A stretch of 33,667 nucleotides of DNA, taken from positions 1 to 33,667 of the IMG/VR virus record IMGVR_UViG_3300036761_000226; one strand, given 5' to 3'. This DNA comes from a virus. A model generated the notes under the pieces. The model searched no databases, was not told the DNA's origin, and saw only the letters and a list, made by a program, of their open reading frames with translations. The translations under genes were made by a program, and so were the position numbers. This document shows, piece after piece, positions 17,129 to 23,965 of the stretch (position 1 is its first letter; each line of letters begins with the position of its first letter).

Positions 17129-18286
17129 ATGATTCCACGTGAGACGATTGTCACAGCACTGGGGAATGCCAATGTCAAGGCGTGGCTTCAGGTTATTCGG
17201 CATCGTGAAACAGATCACACGAATCGTGCGTACCACCGCGTCAATGGCCGACCCGATCTCACGAGCCTCGCTGCGCATCCGTATTACGGTGTCCCAACCA
17301 CGCAAGGTTCCCGCGCGGCCGGTGCTTACCAAGACCTTGGTACAACGTGGCAGCGGATAGCGGAACGCTACCCAAAGGATTGTGGAGATTTCAGTCCGTA
17401 TGCGCAAGACTTTGGTGCTGTTGTTGGTACTAGTGACCGTGGTGCGCTACAGGATGTCATTGATGGTGATGTCGCAACGGCGTGTCGAAAGTGCCGTCTA
17501 GAGTGGTCATCACTGCCGGGTGGGTCGGAGAATACGGGCTACACTGACAAGCAAGCCTTGCAGGTGTTCGAGGAATATGGTGGAGTGGCGGCTACGCAAC
17601 CGGTCGCACCCATCGTGGATGAGTCAGTAGAATTACAATCAACGGAGGAGAAACCCATGGGCATCGCGCTCACATTGCTGCCGTTACTCGCGCAGTACAT
17701 TCCGCAGATCATGTCGCTCGTCAAACCAGACTCGAAGAGTACAGCCAAGGACGCGCAAATTGCGCAGACGGTACTCAATGTCGCAGCACAGGCTGCTGGT
17801 GTTATCCAAGCAGGGCAACAAGCCACGGCAGCAAATGTTGGTGCGACTGTGGATGCTTTGCAGAATAATCCTGAACTGGCGAAAAAGGTGCAGGAAGCAG
17901 TGGTGACGCATCCAGACATCATCGGTGTTTTGGAAATCGGTGGTGGTGTTAAAGCAGCGCGCGAATTTGGTACTGCGATTCAAGTTGGGGATAAAGGATT
18001 TTGGCTCAATCCGACGTTCTGGATTTCCGTGCTGTTCTTCCCCATGATGTACATGATCGTAGCGTCGATTTTGTTTACTGTCGCGCCGGATGCAAAGTCA
18101 ACTGTTGAGGATATCGCCAAGATGGTGTGGTACCAGAAGATTGGCTTCGACCCGAACACGCGTACGGGCGCACTGAACCTTATCATAGGTTTCGTATTCG
18201 GTGGTATCGTTGGTGTGTGGTTTGGCACCAGCTATGGGTCGCAACGTAAGACCGAATTAAGCGCAATTGGAAAGGACGGTGTGTGA
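17129..18286 (+). CDS. lambda R-like endolysin fused to a C-terminal membrane domain
   Basis: Residues 1-152 resemble the lambda R lytic transglycosylase family (GH104): catalytic Glu candidate E27 in RHRETDHTNRAYH, then TSLAAHPYYGVP, RAAGAYQDLGTTW, FSPYAQDFGAVV, and ALQDVIDGDVATACRKC before LEWSSLPG. The enzyme cleaves peptidoglycan glycan strands. Residues 177-385 form a different module: a hydrophobic N-terminal helix (177-198), an Ala/Gln-rich helical middle, and two strong membrane segments near 291-318 and 346-370. There is no signal peptide in front of the lysozyme domain. An internal ribosome site at 17644-17659 could yield the membrane module alone. Similar membrane modules appear as separate phage proteins, so this looks like a gene fusion. 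Confidence 0.85.
   Translation: MIPRETIVTALGNANVKAWLQVIRHRETDHTNRAYHRVNGRPDLTSLAAHPYYGVPTTQGSRAAGAYQDLGTTWQRIAERYPKDCGDFSPYAQDFGAVVGTSDRGALQDVIDGDVATACRKCRLEWSSLPGGSENTGYTDKQALQVFEEYGGVAATQPVAPIVDESVELQSTEEKPMGIALTLLPLLAQYIPQIMSLVKPDSKSTAKDAQIAQTVLNVAAQAAGVIQAGQQATAANVGATVDALQNNPELAKKVQEAVVTHPDIIGVLEIGGGVKAAREFGTAIQVGDKGFWLNPTFWISVLFFPMMYMIVASILFTVAPDAKSTVEDIAKMVWYQKIGFDPNTRTGALNLIIGFVFGGIVGVWFGTSYGSQRKTELSAIGKDGV
17657..18286 (+). CDS. internal in-frame product of the endolysin gene (membrane domain, 209 aa)
   Basis: ATG at 17657 is codon 177 of the endolysin gene and follows GGAGGAG (17644-17650) with six-base spacing, a stronger Shine-Dalgarno match than the AAAGGCG before the full-length ATG. 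The product would begin MGIALTLLPLLAQYIPQIMSLV, which reads like a natural N-terminus, and keep three hydrophobic segments. It would be holin-like in topology. Dual-start lysis genes are known in phages, but holin function here is inference. Confidence 0.55.
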   Translation: MGIALTLLPLLAQYIPQIMSLVKPDSKSTAKDAQIAQTVLNVAAQAAGVIQAGQQATAANVGATVDALQNNPELAKKVQEAVVTHPDIIGVLEIGGGVKAAREFGTAIQVGDKGFWLNPTFWISVLFFPMMYMIVASILFTVAPDAKSTVEDIAKMVWYQKIGFDPNTRTGALNLIIGFVFGGIVGVWFGTSYGSQRKTELSAIGKDGV

Positions 18287-18480
18287 TGGGCTTTCGGATC
18301 GACAGTGTTGCAGTACGTATAAGTGTGTACGTGGAATTCGAGGGTCATCACGACATTGAGTTCACGTACACACCAAGTGCTGATGATCCGTTGGTGAATG
18401 CGCTTCTTGCCAAGAACACCGAGCTTTCCAATGCGGCAGTTGCAGCAGACACAAATCCGATCAACCCGTTCTTCGGGTAG
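18286..18480 (+). CDS. hypothetical protein (64 aa)
   Basis: The ATG at 18286 overlaps the endolysin stop as TGATG, with AAAGGA at 18271-18276; a GTG three bases earlier is possible. The product has a beta-strand-rich N-terminal half (SVAVRISVYVEFEGHHDIEFTYTP) and a helical middle (LVNALLAKNTELSNAAVAA), ending in NPINPFFG. I do not recognise it. Its place at the start of the small virion protein run suggests a structural or assembly role, without proof. Confidence 0.65.
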   Translation: MGFRIDSVAVRISVYVEFEGHHDIEFTYTPSADDPLVNALLAKNTELSNAAVAADTNPINPFFG

Positions 18481-18489
18481 GAGTAGATG

Positions 18490-19086
18490 ATGGCCAAGAA
18501 GCTCAATCTGTCAATCCTGCAGGGTGATACGTTCACACGTGTCGTTCGGTGGGAGTCGCCGCCGTTCATCTACAAAGCAATTACAGGGATTACGACAGCG
18601 GCTCCCGCTGTCGTTACGGCCATTGCGCATGGGCTGAAGGCTGGATGGCGTGCGTGTGTGGTGAGCGTGCGTGGCATGAAGCAGATCAATGCCGCGAACG
18701 ATCCACCACGTGATTCCGATTTTCAGCAGGTGACGGTGGTCGATGTCGATCACATCTCGTTCAACAAGACCAACAGCGCCGATTTCAATGCGTACACGAG
18801 TGGGGGGTACCTGCAGTTCTACACTCCGGTGGACATGACGAGCTACACCGCGCGGATGACAATCAAGGATCGCGTTGGTGGCGCGATACTGCAGGCACTC
18901 GTCAGTCCGACCGACATCGTGCTCGACAATGTGAATCACACGATCACGGTCACAATCAGCGCCGTCGTCACCGCCGGGTGGACGTGGACGACCGGAACGT
19001 ACGATTTTGAAATGGTGTCACCCACCGGGGTTGTTACAAAGATATTCAAGGGTACGGTGGTAGTCACAAAGGAAGTGACGACATGA
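18490..19086 (+). CDS. beta-rich virion (tail-associated) protein, 198 aa
   Basis: Start chosen at ATG 18490, six bases after AGGAG; an ATG at 18487 is too close. The product begins with KLNLSILQGDTFTRVVRWE, a pattern shared by many phage tail-associated proteins with an N-terminal beta-sandwich resembling BppU-type baseplate proteins. The middle has AIAHGLKAGWRACVVSVRGMKQIN and SYTARMTIKDRVGGAILQAL, and the end TGTYDFEMVSPTGVV. It probably contributes to the tail or fibre attachment, but the exact role is unknown. The stop overlaps the next gene as ATGA. Confidence 0.75.
   Translation: MAKKLNLSILQGDTFTRVVRWESPPFIYKAITGITTAAPAVVTAIAHGLKAGWRACVVSVRGMKQINAANDPPRDSDFQQVTVVDVDHISFNKTNSADFNAYTSGGYLQFYTPVDMTSYTARMTIKDRVGGAILQALVSPTDIVLDNVNHTITVTISAVVTAGWTWTTGTYDFEMVSPTGVVTKIFKGTVVVTKEVTT
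18592..18614 (+). other. perfect 10-bp inverted repeat with 3-base loop inside a coding region
   Basis: ACGACAGCGG at 18592-18601, CTC, then CCGCTGTCGT at 18605-18614: a GC-rich perfect stem about 100 bases into the 198-residue gene. No T-run follows. It could affect mRNA stability or translation; function unknown. Confidence 0.55.
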
Positions 19087-19508
19087 CGCAGGCAGTGTGT
19101 ACGAGCTTCAAGAAAGAGTTGTTCACTGCTACACACAATTTTGCGGCAGCGGGTGGACATGCTTTCAAGATGGCTTTATATACTGCTGCTGCTACACTCG
19201 ATGAAACCACAACGGTTTACTCAGCGACCAACGAATCATCTGGCACGAATTATGTTGCGGGTGGCACGACACTTACGAACGTCGATCCTAGCATCTCTGG
19301 TACGACTGCTATGGTCACTTTCAGTGCGAACCCCACGTGGACATCAGCCACCTTCTCGGCCAGTCAGGCGTTGATCTATAACACGTCCTCTGGCAACAAG
19401 GCTGTCGCAGTGCTAGACTTCGGCGGAACACAGACTGTGACGGCGGGAAATTTTGTAATTAATCTTCCTTCCGTGACAGCAACAACCGCGTTATTGCGGC
19501 TCATGTAG
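19083..19508 (+). CDS. small virion protein A1 (141 aa), paralogue of 19780-20232
   Basis: Starts in an ATGA overlap. The product has CTSFKKELFTATHNF, FKMALYTAAATLDETTTVYSA, NYVAGGTTLTN, a run ending ALIYNTSSGNKAVAVLDFG, and TVTAGNFVINLP. This is a widespread family of small beta-rich phage proteins, usually found in tail gene clusters. It is clearly related to the 150-residue protein at 19780: both share CTSFKxEL, FKxALY, TAGGTxxTN, ALxYNTxxxNK and TVTAGNF. A tail or appendage role is inferred from context. Confidence 0.82.
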   Translation: MTQAVCTSFKKELFTATHNFAAAGGHAFKMALYTAAATLDETTTVYSATNESSGTNYVAGGTTLTNVDPSISGTTAMVTFSANPTWTSATFSASQALIYNTSSGNKAVAVLDFGGTQTVTAGNFVINLPSVTATTALLRLM

Positions 19509-19527
19509 TGCGACACGGGAGAGGCAA

Positions 19528-19770
19528 ATGGATCAAAGCTTGGTGGTGATGAGCAACGGTGAAGTACACACCACATTGGGTGGTATTCGGCAAGCGGACT
19601 TGCGTATCACAGTGGAACAGAAGGAAGAAACAGCGGATGTGTGGGTGTGGGCGCGTGAATGTGTCTACATTGGCACTGAGCATCCTGAAGCAGTTGAGAC
19701 CATCGTGCGCAGGGACGTTTGGGTCACAGTGAAGCATGGACAAGGTGCAGGTACCGCGTCCGGAATCTAG
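19528..19770 (+). CDS. hypothetical protein between two paralogues (80 aa)
   Basis: Preceded by GGGAGAGG at a usable distance. The sequence is beta-rich and acidic to neutral: LVVMSNGEVHTTLGGIRQADLRITVEQ, then DVWVWARECVYIG and VRRDVWVTVKHGQGAG. It is unlike the two related virion proteins that flank it, so it was either inserted between them or was present before the duplication. I do not recognise a family. No membrane segment or enzyme motif is visible. Confidence 0.7.
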   Translation: MDQSLVVMSNGEVHTTLGGIRQADLRITVEQKEETADVWVWARECVYIGTEHPEAVETIVRRDVWVTVKHGQGAGTASGI

Positions 19771-19779
19771 GAGTAAATC

Positions 19780-20232
19780 ATGGCAAACTCTGCGGGACTT
19801 TGCACTTCGTTCAAGGTTGAGCTTATGGTAGCCGACCACAACTTCGGTGTGTCGAGCGCCACGCGTGGCTCGACGGCTGCCGATTCGTTCAAGTTTGCGT
19901 TGTACCAGACGACTGCAACCATTGGGCCGTCCACTACTGTGTATACATCGTCGGGTGAAGTATCCTCGGCGAACTACACAGCAGGTGGTACGGCAGTAAC
20001 GAATGCGACAGTTCCGACGAGTTCGGGTACGACCGCATACTGGACACCAAGTGCGTCGGTATCATGGACGACAGTGACATTCACTACAGATTGCGCGTTG
20101 CTGTACAACACGACGCGCTCGAACAAATCTGTCGGTTCGTATACCTTCTCGTCACAGACGGTGACGGCGGGTAACTTCACGTTGACGATGCCGACAAACG
20201 GCCCAACGACGGCGTTGATTCAGATCGCGTAA
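19780..20232 (+). CDS. small virion protein A2 (150 aa), paralogue of 19083-19508
   Basis: Shares CTSFKxEL, FKFALYQTTAT, NYTAGGTAVTN, CALLYNTTRSNKSV and TVTAGNF with the 141-residue protein at 19083, but carries an extra N-terminal stretch (VSSATRGSTAADS). The ATG follows AGGAG in TAGGAGTAAATC. Divergence at most other positions indicates an old duplication, or two independently acquired members of the family. Probably part of the tail or fibre assembly. Confidence 0.82.
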   Translation: MANSAGLCTSFKVELMVADHNFGVSSATRGSTAADSFKFALYQTTATIGPSTTVYTSSGEVSSANYTAGGTAVTNATVPTSSGTTAYWTPSASVSWTTVTFTTDCALLYNTTRSNKSVGSYTFSSQTVTAGNFTLTMPTNGPTTALIQIA

Positions 20233-20257
20233 CATTCAATTCACGAAGGAGATAGGC

Positions 20258-20692
20258 ATGGCCATCTATTCTCAAGGTAACAACACCACTGTTGTGACGA
20301 CTACGGTTCCGTCGTTCGACATCAAGGCGTCATCGGTTAACTCACCGAAGTTGATGGAGTACGGTATCAATCTCGGTGCAGCGACGGCGAGCACGTATGG
20401 TCTTGGCCGACCGGGTAATGATGGTTCGGTAGCGCAGACGACTCCTGTTCTGTTCCAAGCGGAGAATCCGGCTGATCCGGCGGCGCAGACGGGTACGGCG
20501 GTGGCATGGGGTACCGCACCTACAGTACCGACAGTGTTTTTGCGTCGGTGTTATCTCCCGGCAACCATCGGTTCAGGCATTATCTGGACGTTCCCGCGTG
20601 GTCTTACGTTGCCAACGTCGAAGGGTGTTGTGCAGTGGAACATTGCGGCGTCAGCGGCGAACGCGGCAATTTGGGCCGTCATCGACGAGTAA
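20258..20692 (+). CDS. putative virion protein (144 aa)
   Basis: A strong GAAGGAG at 20244-20250 precedes ATG 20258. The product contains TVPSFDIKASSVNSPKLMEYGINLGAA, GLGRPGNDGSVAQTTPV, then FLRRCYLPATIGSGIIWTFPRGL and a C-terminal ASAANAAIWAVIDE. Similar short proteins appear in tail clusters of uncharacterised phages. The beta-rich character and lack of any enzyme motif suggest a structural protein, inferred mostly from its neighbours. Confidence 0.75.
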   Translation: MAIYSQGNNTTVVTTTVPSFDIKASSVNSPKLMEYGINLGAATASTYGLGRPGNDGSVAQTTPVLFQAENPADPAAQTGTAVAWGTAPTVPTVFLRRCYLPATIGSGIIWTFPRGLTLPTSKGVVQWNIAASAANAAIWAVIDE

Positions 20693-20695
20693 GCC

Positions 20696-20947
20696 ATGAG
20701 CAATGATTATTCGCGCGATCCGGATGATCTGTACGGCGATGAGAAAGTTGCTGTGCTTGAAATCTCGGTGCGAAGAAACGGAGCGATGAGCGTAGCAGGG
20801 TCAATTAACAATCTTGTTTACGCTCTCGCCATGCTCGATCAGGCGAAGGACACGTTGCGTAAGCATCACATGCGCCTTGATGCCGGAAAAGTTGTCATCA
20901 CTCCGGCGTGTGACACTCCGTTGGCTGACATGAAACTGGTGGTGTGA
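20696..20947 (+). CDS. hypothetical protein (83 aa)
   Basis: Three bases after the preceding stop, with only a weak Shine-Dalgarno match, so coupled translation is likely. The sequence has EKVAVLEISVRRNGAMSVAG, then a helix SINNLVYALAMLDQAKDTLRKHHMRL and a final strand-like segment VVITPACDTPLADM. It is a small alpha/beta protein with no motif I recognise. It could be a tail-assembly accessory, but only location suggests so. Confidence 0.7.
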   Translation: MSNDYSRDPDDLYGDEKVAVLEISVRRNGAMSVAGSINNLVYALAMLDQAKDTLRKHHMRLDAGKVVITPACDTPLADMKLVV

Positions 20948-20948
20948 T

Positions 20949-21476
20949 ATGAGCCAAATGCTCTGGACTGCAGCGATTGCAGGCATCTATGGTGCGATGC
21001 TCGGTATCTTTGATGAAGAGAAAACCGATCTGAGTACGCCGCGTTATGATTGGAACTATCGGCTGCGAACCCCGGCGTCGAATATCGACGGGTATGGTTA
21101 CTTCGGCGCGTGGCCGTCGTCGCGTGGCGTAGGTGGTGATCCGAACACACAGATGTACTTGCAAGGGCAGGATGGAGCGAATGCAAATTCGCAGTTTGAG
21201 CCGTACATGGATGTGTTTGGTGGCACGTACCGGCCGTACTTCATCAAAGGGTTGTGTGTAGACGGTGCAAGCACGCCACTGCAATCTGTTGTGGTTGAAC
21301 TATTCTTAACCACTACGGATGTGTTTGTGTCGCGGGTGCAGTCAGATGTGAACGGCATCTATTCCGCGCCAACACCGTACCTTGCGCAGAATCACTACGC
21401 TGTTGCTAACTACGGGCCGAACACACTCATAGGTGCAACAGTCAATACGCTGCAGCCTGTTACTGCACCGTGGTGA
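20949..21476 (+). CDS. tail-associated protein with a transthyretin-like module (175 aa)
   Basis: The N-terminus (MLWTAAIAGIYGAMLGIF) is hydrophobic. Residues of about 40-95 are Gly/Tyr/Asn-rich. The C-terminal part (FIKGLCVDGASTPLQSVVVELFLTTTDVFVSRVQSDVNGIYSA, in pieces) has the layout of a carboxypeptidase-regulatory or transthyretin-like beta-sandwich, with a DxNGxYS turn. A related module is seen in the 141-residue protein at 23539. Such domains serve as spacers in fibres. The stop is UGA followed by C, and the next ORF is in the same frame. Confidence 0.7.
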   Translation: MSQMLWTAAIAGIYGAMLGIFDEEKTDLSTPRYDWNYRLRTPASNIDGYGYFGAWPSSRGVGGDPNTQMYLQGQDGANANSQFEPYMDVFGGTYRPYFIKGLCVDGASTPLQSVVVELFLTTTDVFVSRVQSDVNGIYSAPTPYLAQNHYAVANYGPNTLIGATVNTLQPVTAPW

Positions 21477-21482
21477 CGCACC

Positions 21483-22328
21483 GTGCCCCTGCCCGTAGGC
21501 ACCGCGAATGTCATCCTGCGGACGCCGCAGAGTGGCAACGGTATTCAGCTTCTTGCAGGGGCTGCGGAATCACCTAGCACGTCCGTAACGGTCACGCTTC
21601 ATGGACCGGAGGCGGGCAACGATGTAAGGTTGTATGGCACGACAGCAGTCAGCGCGCAGGCGGCACTGGCCGGGTTGCGTGCCACTACCGGGCAGGGTAT
21701 TTTCGAGTTCGGCGTCAATCAGGCGCTGACCGGTCTAGCCACCACCAGTGCCGGTGGTGTCCTTACTCCTAATATCTTAGTAGTGCCCGTTGGGCAGGCT
21801 GCGACTGGGGTCGGTGGGGCGCTGACACCCGCCATTGACCTTGCGCTCACCGGGCAGGCTGCCACAACGGCGCAGGGCACGCTGACGCCGGTCTCTGGTA
21901 CCTTCATTGCGCTCACTGGACTGGCTGCAACGGGTACTGGCGGCACGCTGAAGGCGGTACTCGATATTCCGCTCGTTGGGCAGGCGGCGGCAGCTACGCA
22001 AGGTACGCTCGTACCTAGCATCAGTGCAACGATCAGCCTTACGGGGTTGCCTGCTACTGCCGCTATCGGGTCGCTTACTGCGGTGATTGGCGGTAACATC
22101 ACGCAGGCGCTTTCCGGAATTCAACTCATTGTCGGACAAGGAGCATTCACATGGCCGACAGGTGATACGGCTGATGTATTCTTCACTGCTCAATCCGTAG
22201 AGTTGTTTAACATACTGACTGTGACTGATCTTTTCGTACCTACCGATCTGACAGAAATAGTGCTTACTACGTATCCGGATGAGCGTGTAACGCAAACAGT
22301 TGTTCCTGAACTTGTAGCTTCATTGTAG
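21483..22328 (+). CDS. GQ/GL repeat tail protein (281 aa)
   Basis: GTG at 21483 is the first start after the upstream TGA in the same frame, and it has no clear Shine-Dalgarno site. Residues 62 to about 225 are roughly eight tandem units of 19-24 residues with the pattern LTGQAATxxxGTLTP. After the repeats the sequence turns into a non-repetitive tail (FTAQSVELFNILTVTDLF, then TYPDERVTQTVVPEL). The repeat also builds both ends of the 1367-residue protein at 23966. Regular spacing of Gly and small residues suggests a beta-structured shaft or spacer; that is inference. Confidence 0.75.
   Translation: MPLPVGTANVILRTPQSGNGIQLLAGAAESPSTSVTVTLHGPEAGNDVRLYGTTAVSAQAALAGLRATTGQGIFEFGVNQALTGLATTSAGGVLTPNILVVPVGQAATGVGGALTPAIDLALTGQAATTAQGTLTPVSGTFIALTGLAATGTGGTLKAVLDIPLVGQAAAATQGTLVPSISATISLTGLPATAAIGSLTAVIGGNITQALSGIQLIVGQGAFTWPTGDTADVFFTAQSVELFNILTVTDLFVPTDLTEIVLTTYPDERVTQTVVPELVASL
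21666..22155 (+). repeat. tandem GQ/GL protein-repeat array (about 8 units)
   Basis: Degenerate units of about 57-72 bases encoding L-T-G-Q/L-x-A-T-x4-G-x-L-x-P. DNA copies such as GGGCAGGCTGC are conserved between units. Homologous units lie at 24083-24480 and 27059-27960, so recombination between the genes is possible. Confidence 0.75.
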
Positions 22329-22341
22329 CAGGAGACATATC

Positions 22342-23535
22342 ATGGCTGGTGGCGTAGTTGTTACCGCAAAAAGTACGGATACTGGTGTATCTGCGTGGCC
22401 AGTTCTCTCAGGACAAGTAGGCGCTCTTGTCGCCCTTCTCGATGCTGTACTGGTCAATGGAGGGACACAGATTGCTGCGTCGATTACGCGTTCAGGTTCT
22501 ACAGCCACGGCGACAGTGACTGCACACGGTTTGCAGAATGGTTGGTACAACTCAATGTCCGGGGCAACGCAGTCGGAGTACAACATCGTTGCTCAGGTCT
22601 CAAACGTTACGTCGAACACGTTTGACTATACTGTGTCTGGCACGCCAGCTACTCCTGCTACGGGTTCACCATTGGCGCGACGTGCACCTGCTGGATGGAC
22701 GAAGCCGTTCACTGGTACGAACAAGGCGGCGTTTCGGCCGGGTAACGTAGGTACGAACCAGTTCTATCTGCGTGTGTTGGATGATGGTACGACGACGGGT
22801 GGTGCGAAGGAAGCGACGTTCCGTGGTTTTGAAACCATGTCGGATGTGGACACGGGAACGAATCCGTTTCCTACTGTAGCACAACGGACAGATGGAAACT
22901 ACGTAGAGAAATCGGCTACATCAGATGCGACAGCCCGCGCGTGGACACTGGAAGCTGATGATGGAACAATGCTTTTCATTCCTGTTGTGAATACGAATGT
23001 GGAGTATCTGTGTGGTTTTGGGCATTTCATTTCGTATAAGTCAGGTGATGGAGGGAATTCGTTCTGCGGTGGATGCACAACTGTAAACGTTGTGACGAAT
23101 GCGCAGATTGCAGGGATGGCCCTTTTGGCTGGTGCCACAGCTACTGCTGTTCCTACAGCTAGTTTTCATTTAGCTAGGTCATACACACAAGCTGTTGGTG
23201 CAGTAGCTGCTGGTTCAGGAGCTAGAGTTTATGCAGCAGCTAGTGGGTTAATTGGAGCGAGTGCAATTAACGGGGCTGTGACTTACCCTAATGCTGCCGA
23301 TGGTGGTGGATTGGTTGTTGACTCGATTAGTGTGTTGGAATTTATTTCTGCGTTTCAATCTACCCGTGGCCGCATTCCCGGTCTTTACGCACCAATTCAT
23401 TTCAAGCCGTTCTCGAATTACGATGTGAGCACAGGTATTGTTGGCATGAGCGGAATATCACTCATGGCGGTTAACATTGACAGTTCTGCAATTGCTGGTC
23501 AGTGTCTCATCGACATTACTGGTCCGTGGTGGTAA
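22342..23535 (+). CDS. tail/virion protein (397 aa)
   Basis: A good AGGAG precedes ATG 22342. The N-terminal 45 residues end in GALVALLDAVLVNGG. Next come TATATVTAHGLQNGWYNSMSGA and FDYTVSGTPATPATG, a pattern of small beta domains seen in phage tail and fibre proteins. Later parts include FYLRVLDDGTTTGGAKEATFRG, CGGCTTVNVV, and a C-terminal QSTRGRIPGLYAPIHFKPFSNYD. No enzymatic motif is seen. Probably part of the receptor-facing tail apparatus. The stop TAA is followed, in the same frame and one codon later, by the next ATG. Confidence 0.75.
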   Translation: MAGGVVVTAKSTDTGVSAWPVLSGQVGALVALLDAVLVNGGTQIAASITRSGSTATATVTAHGLQNGWYNSMSGATQSEYNIVAQVSNVTSNTFDYTVSGTPATPATGSPLARRAPAGWTKPFTGTNKAAFRPGNVGTNQFYLRVLDDGTTTGGAKEATFRGFETMSDVDTGTNPFPTVAQRTDGNYVEKSATSDATARAWTLEADDGTMLFIPVVNTNVEYLCGFGHFISYKSGDGGNSFCGGCTTVNVVTNAQIAGMALLAGATATAVPTASFHLARSYTQAVGAVAAGSGARVYAAASGLIGASAINGAVTYPNAADGGGLVVDSISVLEFISAFQSTRGRIPGLYAPIHFKPFSNYDVSTGIVGMSGISLMAVNIDSSAIAGQCLIDITGPWW

Positions 23536-23538
23536 GTC

Positions 23539-23964
23539 ATGGCTGGTGCTACCAGTGGTTTTCACATCGGGCAAGCCCCCGTACTTAGGCATGGAGGGCT
23601 AGGGATCACCGTTGGTCCTTCTCCAATTAAACATGTTCAAACTCCACGTCGGTCAGGGCAGATAGCATGGTATGGAGGAACATACAAGATTGATGGCGTG
23701 ACAGTGAAGCTCGGTGTGCCGGTGCAGCGTACGGTGTACTTGATGAAGCAGACTGCGCCGTTCGTGATGCGGGAGTACAAGACACTAGCAAATGGTATCT
23801 ACAACTTTCCCGGTTTAGCTCAGGGGAAGTACATCGTGATCGGTATCGACCAGACGCAGACAGATCAAGGTGTCATCTACTCCATTGTTGATGCTGTGCA
23901 AGGACCGTATCTCACCACCCTCTCAGCTTCTGTTCGTTTTGGGTTATTGACCATAACCAGATGA
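23539..23964 (+). CDS. tail-associated protein with carboxypeptidase-regulatory-like module (141 aa)
   Basis: The N-terminal 40 residues are Gly/Pro-rich and basic. From about residue 48 the sequence has the pattern of a small Ig- or transthyretin-like domain: KIDGVTVKLGVPVQRTVYLM, then YKTLANGIYNFPGLAQGKYIVIGID. Such modules occur as stalk pieces in tail fibres. The start is in the same frame as the preceding gene and lacks a clear Shine-Dalgarno site, so expression may depend on reinitiation. Two bases separate it from the 1367-residue gene. Confidence 0.7.
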   Translation: MAGATSGFHIGQAPVLRHGGLGITVGPSPIKHVQTPRRSGQIAWYGGTYKIDGVTVKLGVPVQRTVYLMKQTAPFVMREYKTLANGIYNFPGLAQGKYIVIGIDQTQTDQGVIYSIVDAVQGPYLTTLSASVRFGLLTITR

Positions 23965-23965
23965 C

